Shown here: positions 1-8,077 of the stretch, piece by piece
Position numbering within the stretch: position 1 is the first letter of the stretch
Layout: the number at the start of each line of letters is the position of its first letter
From: Mesorhizobium_G sp050247155
GTDB lineage: Bacteria > Pseudomonadota > Alphaproteobacteria > Rhizobiales > Rhizobiaceae
Assembly (NCBI GenBank): GCA_050247155.1
Contig: JBFWUS010000020.1
Coordinates: 9,412 to 73,411 of the forward strand
Direction: 5' to 3'
DNA length: 64,000 nt
Notes under the pieces: generated by a model
Databases searched by the model: none
Told to the model about the DNA's origin: nothing
Seen by the model: the letters and a program-made list of their open reading frames with translations, nothing else
Made by a program: the position numbers and the translations under genes

Positions 1-486
1 ATCGAAGTCAAGCTCGACGAGCGGCAGCCCTTCGCAATCTGGCAGCGCAATGCCGAGCTCACCGTCATCGAGCCGTCGGGCAAGATCATTGCTCCTTATC
101 GTCCCGGTCGGCTGGCGGGCTTGCCTGTAGTGGTGGGTGAGGGGGCAGAGACCGCCGCCGCCGCGTTCGTAGCCAAGGTCGAGCAGTTCCCTGACGTCGC
201 CAAGCGCGCGACGGTCTATCTGCGTGTTGCCGAGCGGCGCTGGGATATCGAGTTCGATAGCGGTGTCGTGGTCAAGTTGCCCGAATTTGGTGCGGAGCAG
301 GCCTTGGCCGACCTCGAGGCCATGGATCGCGAGTCCGGTCTTCTCTCCAAGGATATTTCCGTCGTCGACATGCGTCTGTCCGACCGGGTCGTTGTTCGCT
401 TGACCCCTGAAGCCGTCGAGCGCCGCGAAGCCGCGCTGAAGGAAAAGCCGAAAGTGCGCCGTGCCAAGGCGGAGAAGCGCACATGA
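1..486 (+). CDS. ftsQ: Cell division protein FtsQ, C-terminal part (5' end outside window)
   Basis: The frame is open from base 1 and ends at the TGA at 484-486, so about 161 C-terminal residues are visible. They look like the periplasmic beta domain of FtsQ (GKIIAPYRPGRLAGLPVVVG, then RRWDIEFDSGVVVKLPE) with a short basic C-terminal tail. FtsQ is a bitopic inner-membrane protein that links early and late divisome proteins through FtsB/FtsL. The POTRA domain and membrane anchor lie upstream of the window. The stop overlaps the ftsA start (ATGA at 483-486), so translation is probably coupled. Identification rests on the C-terminal motifs and on the ftsQ-ftsA-ftsZ order. Confidence 0.93.
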   Translation: MEVKLDERQPFAIWQRNAELTVIEPSGKIIAPYRPGRLAGLPVVVGEGAETAAAAFVAKVEQFPDVAKRATVYLRVAERRWDIEFDSGVVVKLPEFGAEQALADLEAMDRESGLLSKDISVVDMRLSDRVVVRLTPEAVERREAALKEKPKVRRAKAEKRT

Positions 487-1793
487 ACTGGCTTGGCGGT
501 CAGAAAGAAAGTGCCGAACGCCGCAGCGGCATTATTACAGTACTGGATATCGGTTCCAGCAAGGTTTGCTGTATAGTGGCCAAGCTCAAGCCGAGTGGCG
601 GCGACAGCAAACTTCTGCGCACTCGCACCCATCGCGCCCAGGTTATCGGTATCGGCCATCAGAAATCGCACGGCGTCAAGTCGGGCCGCGTGATCGATCT
701 CGATCGCGCCGAAAGCGCCATCCGTCTGTCGGTCGATGCCGCCGAACGCATGGCGAATGTCACGGTTGACTCGCTGCTGGTCAATCTGTCTGCCGGCCGG
801 CTGAAAAGTGAAACCTTCAACGCCACGATCAATCTCGGCGGGCATGAAGTCGACGAAGCCGACATCAGGCGTGTGCTTGCCGCCGGCGCCAAGCAGGCTG
901 CCAAGGCCGAACGCGAGGTGGTCCACTCGCTGCCGGTCGGTTTCGCGCTCGATCAAGAAAAGGGCGTTCGCGATCCGCGCGGCATGATCGGCGATACGCT
1001 GGGCGTCGACATGCATGTGTTGACCGGCGACGCGATGCCGGCGCGCAATCTGGAACTCGCTATCAACCGCTCGCATCTGTCGGTCGAGCGTATGGTCGCA
1101 ACGCCTTATGCCAGCGGCCTTGCCGCGCTGGTCGATGATGAGCTGGAAATGGGGGCCGCTTGCATCGACATGGGCGGCGGGACCACCACCATTTCGGTTT
1201 TCGCGGAAGGCAGGTTCGTCCATGCCGATTCAATTCCGCTCGGTGGCAATCATGTGACCATGGATCTCGCCAAGGGCCTCTCGACCAGGCTGGACGATGC
1301 CGAGCGACTGAAGGTGATGCATGGCTGCGTTCTGCCGAGCGAGGCTGATGACCGCAACGTGGTTACGGTTCAGCCCATCGGCGATGATGTCGAAGTGCCC
1401 CTGCATGTGCCGCGCTCGGCCATGACTCGCATTATCCGCGCCCGCATCGAGGAAACCTTTGAGTTGCTGCGCGATCGGCTGTCCAAATCGGGCCATGCCA
1501 ATACCATCGGCAAACGGGTCGTGCTGACGGGCGGCGCCTGCCAGGTTTCCGGCCTGCCGGAGCTCGCGCGGCGCATTCTGGGCCGCAATGTCCGCATCGG
1601 CCGGCCGTTGGGCGTGGCCGGCTTGCCGGAAGCCGCGAAGGGTCCGGCCTTCTCCACCGCGGTCGGCCTGTTGATCTATCCGCAGATGGCCGAACTCGAG
1701 AGCTTGTACAGCAGGAATGGTTTCAGTGCGCGCATGACCGGTACCGGTGGAAGGCTCCACCGCATGAGTCAGTGGTTGAGAGACAGTTTTTAG
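483..1793 (+). CDS. ftsA: Cell division protein FtsA (actin-like membrane tether for FtsZ)
   Basis: The 436-residue product has the actin-like ATPase signature near the N-terminus (TVLDIGSSKVCCIVAKL, about residues 15-31), a second phosphate-binding segment (CIDMGGGTTTISVF, about 229-242) and an adenosine-binding VLTGGACQVSGLPEL segment (about 349-363). The extreme C-terminus (RMSQWLRDSF) is the amphipathic helix that binds the inner membrane. FtsA anchors FtsZ filaments and recruits later divisome proteins. It overlaps ftsQ by four bases and is followed 68 bases later by ftsZ, the standard order. Length and motifs are normal for the family. Confidence 0.97.
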   Translation: MNWLGGQKESAERRSGIITVLDIGSSKVCCIVAKLKPSGGDSKLLRTRTHRAQVIGIGHQKSHGVKSGRVIDLDRAESAIRLSVDAAERMANVTVDSLLVNLSAGRLKSETFNATINLGGHEVDEADIRRVLAAGAKQAAKAEREVVHSLPVGFALDQEKGVRDPRGMIGDTLGVDMHVLTGDAMPARNLELAINRSHLSVERMVATPYASGLAALVDDELEMGAACIDMGGGTTTISVFAEGRFVHADSIPLGGNHVTMDLAKGLSTRLDDAERLKVMHGCVLPSEADDRNVVTVQPIGDDVEVPLHVPRSAMTRIIRARIEETFELLRDRLSKSGHANTIGKRVVLTGGACQVSGLPELARRILGRNVRIGRPLGVAGLPEAAKGPAFSTAVGLLIYPQMAELESLYSRNGFSARMTGTGGRLHRMSQWLRDSF

Positions 1794-1861
1794 AAATTGA
1801 CGGGGACAGCCCCATAACAGCCGCAACGGCGAGGCGGCGGGAAGGCGAAAAGGACAAGGCG

Positions 1862-3508
1862 ATGACGATCAATCTACAGAAGCCGGACATTACCGAGCTC
1901 AAGCCCAGGATCACGGTATTTGGCGTTGGCGGCGGTGGGGGCAATGCCGTCAACAACATGATCTCGGCAGGGTTGCGCGGCGTCGAGTTCGTGGTGGCCA
2001 ACACCGACGCGCAGGCGCTGACCATGTCAAAGGCCGAGCGCATCATCCAGCTTGGCGCTCATGTCACCGAGGGCCTCGGCGCGGGTTCCCAGCCGGAGGT
2101 CGGCCGCGCCGCCGCTGAAGAATGCATCGACGAAATCATGGACCACCTGTCCACGACGCATATGTGCTTCGTGACGGCCGGCATGGGCGGCGGCACCGGC
2201 ACAGGTGCTGCCCCGGTTGTCGCCCGCGCAGCCCGCGAGAAGGGCATCCTCACCGTCGGTGTGGTGACCAAGCCGTTCCATTTCGAAGGCCAGCGGCGCA
2301 TGAAGACGGCGGATCTCGGCATCGAAGAACTGCAGAAGTGCGTCGATACGCTGATCGTCATTCCAAATCAGAATCTCTTCCGGCTCGCCAACGACAAGAC
2401 CACTTTCGCTGACGCCTTCGCCATGGCTGACCAGGTGCTCTATTCAGGCGTCGCCTGCATCACAGACCTGATGGTCAAGGAAGGCCTGATAAATCTCGAT
2501 TTCGCCGACGTCCGCTCGGTCATGCGCGAGATGGGCAAGGCCATGATGGGCACCGGCGAGGCGTCGGGCGAGGGCAGGGCGATGGCAGCCGCGGAAGCCG
2601 CGATCTCCAATCCGCTTCTCGACGAAACATCGATGCGCGGCGCCAAGGGCCTGCTGATCTCGATCACCGGTGGCCGCGATCTCACGCTGTTCGAGGTGGA
2701 TGAGGCGGCGACCCGAATCCGCGAGGAAGTCGATCAGGACGCCAACATCATCCTCGGCGCGACGTTCGACGAAGAGCTGGAAGGCGTTATCCGCGTGTCG
2801 GTCGTGGCGACCGGCATCGACAAATCGGCCGAAGATATCGCCTCGGCGCCGATCGCCATCCGCCAGCCGATGAAGCCTGTCGCTCCGCGGCAGCCGGCCG
2901 CCGAAATTCGCGCACCCGAGCCGCAGCCTGTCGAGATGCGCCACGACCCCGTTGCTGAAGCCATCCGCGCCGCCGAAATCCATCACGCCGAACAAGCCGC
3001 GCCGAGGCATGTGGCGGCAGCCGATGACTTTCGCCCGCAGAGCAAGCTTTTCCAGTCTCCGCAACCTGTCCAGCAGCCGGTGATGCAGCAGGCGCCGCTG
3101 GAACCGGCTAGTGTGACGCCGATCCGTGAGCCTGCTCCTGTTCAGTCGCGCATGCCCCGCGTGGAAGATTTTCCGCCGGTCGTGCAGGCCGAAATCCATG
3201 CGAAGAACCGGCTGGCGCCGGTGGAACATGACAGTGGGCCGATGAGCCTGCTCAAGCGTCTCACCAGCGGCCTGTCGCGCCGCGACGAACCGCAGCCCGC
3301 GCCGCCGCTTCCAGTGCAGACGCGCGAGCCAAAGCTGCGTCAGGCAGCGCCTGAGGCGCGCCGCATGTCCAGCCAGGATCCTCAGGCCTACGCTCCCCGG
3401 CGCGGCCAGCTCGACGAAAATGGACGTCTGTCGCCGCAGAACCGGGCGACTCAAGACGATGACCATTTTGATACCATCCCGGCGTTCCTGCGCCGGCAAG
3501 CCAACTGA
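1862..3508 (+). CDS. ftsZ: Cell division GTPase FtsZ with long C-terminal linker
   Basis: The open frame reaches back to 1772, but the ATG at 1862 gives the family N-terminus (MTINLQKPDITELKPRI) and follows a purine-rich stretch (aaaggacaagg), so the product is 548 residues. The glycine-rich GTP-binding loop GVGGGGGNAV is at 21-30 and the tubulin signature GGGTGTG at 109-115. The catalytic T7 loop NLDFADVRSVM follows. Residues from about 325 to 525 form a proline/glutamine/alanine-rich disordered linker, ending in the conserved peptide IPAFLRRQAN that binds FtsA. The long linker is typical of rhizobial FtsZ. FtsZ polymerises into the cytokinetic ring at midcell. A strong hairpin follows the stop. 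Confidence 0.98.
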   Translation: MTINLQKPDITELKPRITVFGVGGGGGNAVNNMISAGLRGVEFVVANTDAQALTMSKAERIIQLGAHVTEGLGAGSQPEVGRAAAEECIDEIMDHLSTTHMCFVTAGMGGGTGTGAAPVVARAAREKGILTVGVVTKPFHFEGQRRMKTADLGIEELQKCVDTLIVIPNQNLFRLANDKTTFADAFAMADQVLYSGVACITDLMVKEGLINLDFADVRSVMREMGKAMMGTGEASGEGRAMAAAEAAISNPLLDETSMRGAKGLLISITGGRDLTLFEVDEAATRIREEVDQDANIILGATFDEELEGVIRVSVVATGIDKSAEDIASAPIAIRQPMKPVAPRQPAAEIRAPEPQPVEMRHDPVAEAIRAAEIHHAEQAAPRHVAAADDFRPQSKLFQSPQPVQQPVMQQAPLEPASVTPIREPAPVQSRMPRVEDFPPVVQAEIHAKNRLAPVEHDSGPMSLLKRLTSGLSRRDEPQPAPPLPVQTREPKLRQAAPEARRMSSQDPQAYAPRRGQLDENGRLSPQNRATQDDDHFDTIPAFLRRQAN

Positions 3509-3535
3509 GGTCTTTAGCGACTGGTAACCATGATA

Positions 3536-3570
3536 GGCGCGCGGCTTGTTGAAAAGGTCCGCGCGCCTTT
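3536..3570 (+). terminator. Rho-independent-type terminator after ftsZ
   Basis: GGCGCGCGG (3536-3544) and CCGCGCGCC (3559-3567) form a perfect 9-bp GC stem with a 14-base loop, followed by TTTGAATTTT. It lies 28 bases past the ftsZ stop and would end the ftsQAZ transcript before lpxC. The T tract is interrupted, so termination could be partial. Confidence 0.75.
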
Positions 3571-3588
3571 GAATTTTCCGTGTAAAAT

Positions 3589-3612
3589 CATATAGTTGGT
3601 TTACGCTATATG
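3589..3612. promoter_or_regulatory. Inverted repeat upstream of lpxC
   Basis: CATAGTA-like half sites are absent, but there is an exact dyad: CATATAG at 3589-3595 and CTATATG at 3606-3612, separated by ten bases. It sits in the AT-rich part of the 268-base gap between ftsZ and lpxC, about 165 bases before the lpxC start. It could be a regulator site or part of a promoter. No known factor can be assigned from the sequence. Confidence 0.35.
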
Positions 3613-3776
3613 GTCTGTGTCAGCGTAACAGTGAGTAAGAATCCGTGATTTGGAGTCTACCCTCCGGGCCATTATCTTCGCGGCGCAACATGGCAGGCTG
3701 TCGAATGCAAGGGGAGAGGCATTCGGAACTGTCAAGCCGATCCGCAGTACGCTAGCGGACAAAGACAGACGGGCTC

Positions 3777-4715
3777 ATGGGGACTAACTTGCACGACTAC
3801 CAGACCACCCTCGCCAGGCGTGTCACGCTTGAGGGGACCGGCGTCCATAGTGGACAGCCGGTCATGATCCATTTCAATCCCGCCGACGCCGACACCGGCG
3901 TAGTTTTTGTGACGACCGACGGCTCGGAGTTGCGCGCGCTCGTTTCGGAAGTCGGCGCGACCGATCTTTCGACCCAGATTGGCGACCGCAACGGGCCGCA
4001 CGTCGCAACGATCGAGCATTTGATGGCTGCGCTGTTCGGCCTGGGCGTCGACAATGTCACGATCGAGGTCGAGGGCAGCGAGGCGCCGATCCTGGACGGC
4101 AGCGCCGCCATGTTCGTCGATGCTTTCGATCAGGCCGGTATCGAGAGCCTGGACGTCAAGCGCCGTTTCATCCGCGTCCTGAAGCCAGTGCGCATCGATA
4201 ACGGCGCTTCCTGGGCGGAATTCCGTCCGTATGACGGGACGCGCTTCGAAGTAGAGATCGATTTCGAAAGCCCGGCGATCGGGCGTCAGCGCTTTGCCAG
4301 CGACATGACGCCGGCCGTGTTCCGCCGCGACGTTGCGAGAGCGCGGACGTTCGGCTTCATGAAAGATGTCGAGCGGTTGTGGGCCGCAGGCTATGCACTT
4401 GGCTCTTCGCTGGAAAACTCGGTTGTTATCGGCGATGATCATCGCGTCATCAATATGGAAGGCCTGCGCTTCAAGGACGAGTTCGTCCGCCACAAGACGC
4501 TGGACGCCATCGGCGATCTGGCGTTGGCCGGCGCGCGCTTTATCGGGTGCTTCCGCTCCTATCGCGGCGGTCACCGGCTCAATGCGATGGCGTTGCGCCG
4601 TCTTTTGTCGGACCGCACGGCTTTCGAGATCGTCGAAACCAATCGCCGCGAGCGCGGCCGCCAATCCGAGATGATCGCCGTCAACGCGCCGGTCTACGCA
4701 CCTTGGGTACTTTGA
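3777..4715 (+). CDS. lpxC: UDP-3-O-acyl-N-acetylglucosamine deacetylase LpxC
   Basis: The 312-residue product matches LpxC over its whole length. It catalyses the committed step of lipid A synthesis, deacetylating UDP-3-O-acyl-GlcNAc in the cytosol. Visible zinc ligands are H81 in the IEHLMAAL motif and H239/D243 in HKTLDAIGDL. E80 is the neighbouring acidic residue used in catalysis in this family. The N-terminal GTGVHSG segment and the buried LDGSAAMFV motif are also present. The start is the ATG at 3777. It lies between ftsZ and bamD, the normal rhizobial order, and is separated from ftsZ by a terminator, which implies its own promoter. Confidence 0.97.
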   Translation: MGTNLHDYQTTLARRVTLEGTGVHSGQPVMIHFNPADADTGVVFVTTDGSELRALVSEVGATDLSTQIGDRNGPHVATIEHLMAALFGLGVDNVTIEVEGSEAPILDGSAAMFVDAFDQAGIESLDVKRRFIRVLKPVRIDNGASWAEFRPYDGTRFEVEIDFESPAIGRQRFASDMTPAVFRRDVARARTFGFMKDVERLWAAGYALGSSLENSVVIGDDHRVINMEGLRFKDEFVRHKTLDAIGDLALAGARFIGCFRSYRGGHRLNAMALRRLLSDRTAFEIVETNRRERGRQSEMIAVNAPVYAPWVL

Positions 4716-4947
4716 AGGGGTAGCTGCGGAACAGCATAACTGCTGGCTGCAAGGGTTCTTAACGCGGCATAAACCCTGTTCGGGCACGATTTGCCTGCTA
4801 AAATGCAGGCGGCGTCGCGTTGGGCGGTGGCGGAATGATGATCTTGCCACAAATTTGCGGCATTGCGCCCCGATAGCGTTGTGGAGGGGTGGCTGCCGTG
4901 GTTAATGGCGGCCCGATTTCGATTGAATATGGCGGACGAATAATTTG

Positions 4948-5820
4948 ATGAACGTATTCAAATCGCCGAGCCTGTCCTTGCTGGGCGCGCGCAGGGTGGC
5001 TGCCGCTGCCGCGTTGGCTGTCGCGGCGTCGACCCTGTCAGGCTGCCTTTCATCGGACGACGATGTTGATCTCGCGACCTATGTGGAGCGAACAGACCCC
5101 GCGGACGTGCTTTATAACCAGGGTCTCGCCAATCTCAACGCGGGCCGCATGGACGAAGCGACGAAGAAGTTCGCCGCCGTCGACCGTCAGCATCCCTATT
5201 CGGAATATGCCCGCAAATCGCTCGTGATGAGCGCGTTTTCGGCCTACCGCATGGGCAACTATGTCGAGGCGATCAATTCCGGCAAGCGCTATGTGCAGCT
5301 CTACCCCTCGACCGAGGATGCGGCATACGCGCAATATATCGTCGGTCTGAGCTATTTCCGCCAGATCGCCGATGTGACCCGTGATCAGAAGGATTCCCGC
5401 CGCGCGATCGAGGCGATGGAAGAGGTCGTGCAGCGTTGGCCGGATTCGGAATATGTCGACGACGCGCAGCAGAAGATCCGCTACGCACGCGACCAGCTCG
5501 CCGGCAAGGAAATGCAGGTTGGCCGCTATTATCTCGAACGTCGCGAGTATATCGCCGCCGTCAAGCGCTTCCGCTATGTGGTGGAAAACTACTCCAACAC
5601 CCGCCATATCGAAGAATCGCTAGCGCGTCTCACGGAGGCTTATTACGCGATGGGCTTGACCTCCGAAGCGCAGGCTGCAGCCGCCGTGCTCGGCCAGAAC
5701 TATCCGGACAGCCAGTGGTACAAGGATTCCTACAAGCTGTTGTCGTCGCAGGGCCTCGAGCCGCGCGAGAATGCCGGTTCGTGGATCACCAAGGCGGGCA
5801 AGCTGATCACCGGGGCTTAG
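4948..5820 (+). CDS. bamD: Outer membrane assembly lipoprotein BamD (ComL)
   Basis: The 290-residue lipoprotein begins at ATG 4948; the TTG one codon earlier is an unlikely start. A hydrophobic signal peptide ends in the lipobox LSGC with the lipidated cysteine at residue 33. The rest is a chain of TPR-like helices (ADVLYNQGLANLNAGRMDEATKKF; GNYVEAINSGKRYVQLYPS; HIEESLARLTEAYYAMG) typical of BamD, the essential partner of BamA in inserting beta-barrel proteins into the outer membrane. It follows lpxC after a 232-base gap and precedes a small membrane-protein gene and recN. Length and lipobox are standard. Confidence 0.96.
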   Translation: MNVFKSPSLSLLGARRVAAAAALAVAASTLSGCLSSDDDVDLATYVERTDPADVLYNQGLANLNAGRMDEATKKFAAVDRQHPYSEYARKSLVMSAFSAYRMGNYVEAINSGKRYVQLYPSTEDAAYAQYIVGLSYFRQIADVTRDQKDSRRAIEAMEEVVQRWPDSEYVDDAQQKIRYARDQLAGKEMQVGRYYLERREYIAAVKRFRYVVENYSNTRHIEESLARLTEAYYAMGLTSEAQAAAAVLGQNYPDSQWYKDSYKLLSSQGLEPRENAGSWITKAGKLITGA

Positions 5821-5833
5821 GAAGGGCGATAGA

Positions 5834-6262
5834 ATGTTCGCGGGACAGCTTGCCCTTGTCACCGCGGCCCTCTTCGCCGGTGCTGCAGTCTACATTAATA
5901 TTGCCGAGCAGCCGGCACGTTTGATACTCGACGATCGTTCCCTGCTGACCCAATGGAAGCCGAGCTACAAGCATGGCTTCGCAATGCAAGCGAGCCTAGC
6001 TGTCATTTCGGGCCTTCTCGGCCTCCTCGCTCTATGGCTGACCGGAGATTGGCGATGGATCGTAGGTACGGTGCTGATTCTGGCAAATTGGCCGTACACG
6101 CTGTTCGGCATCATGCCGACGAATCACCGGCTTAATGCCACGGCCAACGATCGGGCCGATCCGGCGACCCGCGAACTGATCAAACATTGGGCGCGGCTTC
6201 ACGCCGTCCGGACGGTCTTAGGTTTTGCGGCGGTCGGCGCCTATCTTTGGGCGCTGAACTGA
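5834..6262 (+). CDS. DUF1772-family small membrane protein
   Basis: The 142-residue protein has four predicted membrane segments: an N-terminal one (QLALVTAALFAGAAVYINIA), two central ones (ASLAVISGLLGLLALWLTG; WIVGTVLILANWPYTLF) and a C-terminal one (VRTVLGFAAVGAYLWAL). The pattern with IAEQPAR, a WK.SY segment and the polar MPTNHRLNA motif before helix four matches the DUF1772 (anthrone-oxygenase-like) family, whose bacterial role is unknown. It starts 13 bases after bamD behind a gaaggg ribosome site, so it is probably co-transcribed with bamD and recN. Family assignment is from pattern recognition; I infer no function. Confidence 0.75.
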   Translation: MFAGQLALVTAALFAGAAVYINIAEQPARLILDDRSLLTQWKPSYKHGFAMQASLAVISGLLGLLALWLTGDWRWIVGTVLILANWPYTLFGIMPTNHRLNATANDRADPATRELIKHWARLHAVRTVLGFAAVGAYLWALN

Positions 6263-6320
6263 ACGTCGATCCTCAACAGAACGATTCCAATTCGGTGTTC
6301 CATGCTCTAGAAGCGCGAAC

Positions 6321-7982
6321 ATGCTCTCGCGTCTGTCCATTCGCGATATCGTGCTGATTGAGCGGTTGGACATCGACCTCTCGGCCGGCCTTTCCGTGCT
6401 TACCGGCGAGACGGGAGCGGGCAAATCCATTCTTCTGGACGCCTTATCGTTGGCGCTCGGTAGCCGTGGCGATGCTTCGCTGGTTCGCCACGGAGTCAAG
6501 CAGGGGCAGGTGACGGCGGTGTTCGACGTGCCAGCCAACCATCCAGCGCGCGCCGTCCTCAGTGAAAACGCCATTGATGACGATGGCGACCTGATTTTAC
6601 GGCGCGTCCAGATGGCTGATGGCCGTACGCGCGTGTTCGTCAATGACCAACCGGCCAGCGTCACCTTGATGCGCGATATCGGCCGCGCGCTGGTCGAACT
6701 GCATGGCCAGCATGACGAGCGCGCGCTGGTCGATCCGGCCGCGCACCGTGAATTACTCGACAGCTTTGGCGGGCATGGCAGCGCGCTGGCCGCCACCGGC
6801 GAGGCCTGGCGGCAATGGCGTCAGGCGGACCAGGACCTCGCCCGCCACCGCGCCAAAGTCGAGGCCGCCGCCCGCGAGGGCGACTATCTGCGCGCGTCCG
6901 TCGACGAACTGACCAAACTCGACCCGCAGCCCGGCGAGGAAACCAGCCTTGCCCAGCGTCGCGCGGCGATGATGCGCGCCGAAAAGATCGCTTCCGACAT
7001 CCGCGAAGCCGAGGACATGCTGTCGGGCTCCTCCGCGCCGTCGCCGCTGCTCGCCGGCCTGCTGCGCCGCCTGCAACGCAAGGCGCCGGAAGCGCCGGAA
7101 CTGCTGGACGACATCGTGCGGGCCATTGACGAGGCGCTGCTGTCGCTCGACGCCGCGCAGGCTAGCGTCGCGGCAGCAGTGCGCGCCATGGACTTTCGAC
7201 CGGAGGAACTGGAACACGCGGAAGAGCGGCTGTTTTCGCTACGCGCAGCCGCCCGCAAACATAATGTGTCCGTCGATGATCTTGCCGCCTTGCGCGACAC
7301 CATGGCCGCCGACCTCGCCGATCTCGACGCGGGAGCAGGGCGGCTCGCCCAGCTTGAGAAACAGGCGCGGGCCGCGCAGGGCGTCTACGACGACGCTGCC
7401 GCGCATCTCTCGGAGTTGCGCAAGGGTGCGGCCGAATCCCTGCGCAGGGCGGTGATGGCCGAATTGCCGGCGTTGAAGCTCGACCGCGCCGAGTTCATCA
7501 TCGAACTCGCGTCCGACGCCGACAACCGTGCCGAGGAAGGCATCGATCAGGTCGAATTCTGGGTACGCACCAATCCCGGTTCCCGTCCAGGCCCGATGAT
7601 GAAAGTCGCCTCGGGTGGCGAGTTGTCGCGTTTTTTGCTGGCGCTGAAGGTCGCATTGGCCGACCGAGGGTCCGCCCCAACGCTGGTCTTCGATGAAATC
7701 GATACGGGTGTCGGCGGCGCGGTTGCCGACGCGATCGGCCAGCGCCTCGCGCGCCTTGCGTCAAAGGTGCAAGTGCTGTCGGTCACCCATGCGCCGCAGG
7801 TCGCCGCCCGCGCCGACGCGCACTTTCTCATATCCAAGTCCGGCGCGGACCGAGTGTCCACCAGCGTCGAGCAGATGGACCGCCCGGCCCGGCAGGAAGA
7901 AATCGCCCGCATGCTGGCCGGAGCCGTCATCACCGACGAGGCACGAGCCGCGGCGGACAGGCTGATGCAGGAGAAAGTGTAA
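6321..7982 (+). CDS. recN: DNA repair protein RecN (SMC-like ATPase)
   Basis: The 553-residue product carries Walker A GETGAGKS at 29-36, a coiled-coil middle region (about 160-360), the ABC signature VASGGELSRFLLALK (about 430-444) and Walker B LVFDEID with D458, followed by the D-loop region TGVGG. RecN is an SMC-like protein that gathers broken DNA ends for recombinational repair. The C-terminal segment from ADAHFLISKSG onward is repeated at 10403-10580 as a diverged copy. This indicates that foreign or duplicated DNA was joined at the 3' end of this gene. No GTTC-N7-GTTC LexA box was found just upstream. ligA, which commonly follows recN in this order, is not next. Confidence 0.96.
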   Translation: MLSRLSIRDIVLIERLDIDLSAGLSVLTGETGAGKSILLDALSLALGSRGDASLVRHGVKQGQVTAVFDVPANHPARAVLSENAIDDDGDLILRRVQMADGRTRVFVNDQPASVTLMRDIGRALVELHGQHDERALVDPAAHRELLDSFGGHGSALAATGEAWRQWRQADQDLARHRAKVEAAAREGDYLRASVDELTKLDPQPGEETSLAQRRAAMMRAEKIASDIREAEDMLSGSSAPSPLLAGLLRRLQRKAPEAPELLDDIVRAIDEALLSLDAAQASVAAAVRAMDFRPEELEHAEERLFSLRAAARKHNVSVDDLAALRDTMAADLADLDAGAGRLAQLEKQARAAQGVYDDAAAHLSELRKGAAESLRRAVMAELPALKLDRAEFIIELASDADNRAEEGIDQVEFWVRTNPGSRPGPMMKVASGGELSRFLLALKVALADRGSAPTLVFDEIDTGVGGAVADAIGQRLARLASKVQVLSVTHAPQVAARADAHFLISKSGADRVSTSVEQMDRPARQEEIARMLAGAVITDEARAAADRLMQEKV

Positions 7983-8034
7983 GGCCTGTCCTTTCGTTCG
8001 AGTAGCCCGTTCGCCCTTGAGTGCGCTTGAAACC

Positions 8035-8059
8035 TGACATAATAGATCATGTTATTATG
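8035..8059. promoter_or_regulatory. Candidate RirA-type iron box overlapping a -10 region
   Basis: TGA (8035-8037), nine bases, TCA (8047-8049) fits the rhizobial iron-responsive TGA-N9-TCA motif. Overlapping it is a dyad, CATAATA (8038-8044) and TATTATG (8053-8059). CATAAT at 8038-8043 would serve as a -10, so a bound repressor would block transcription. It lies 29-43 bases before the start of a siderophore receptor gene. The motif is short, so the location is the main support. Confidence 0.55.
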
Positions 8060-8077
8060 CAGGTGAGGGGTCGTTCG

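Noticed and set aside
4759..4774. TTAA-N7-TAAAC as a CtrA site before bamD
   Set aside because: One half site deviates from TTAA and such motifs are common by chance; not enough without more data.
6250..6325. GAAC and GTTC pieces before recN as a LexA box
   Set aside because: Spacing between repeats (1, 14 and 19 bases) never equals seven in the same orientation, so it does not fit GTTC-N7-GTTC.
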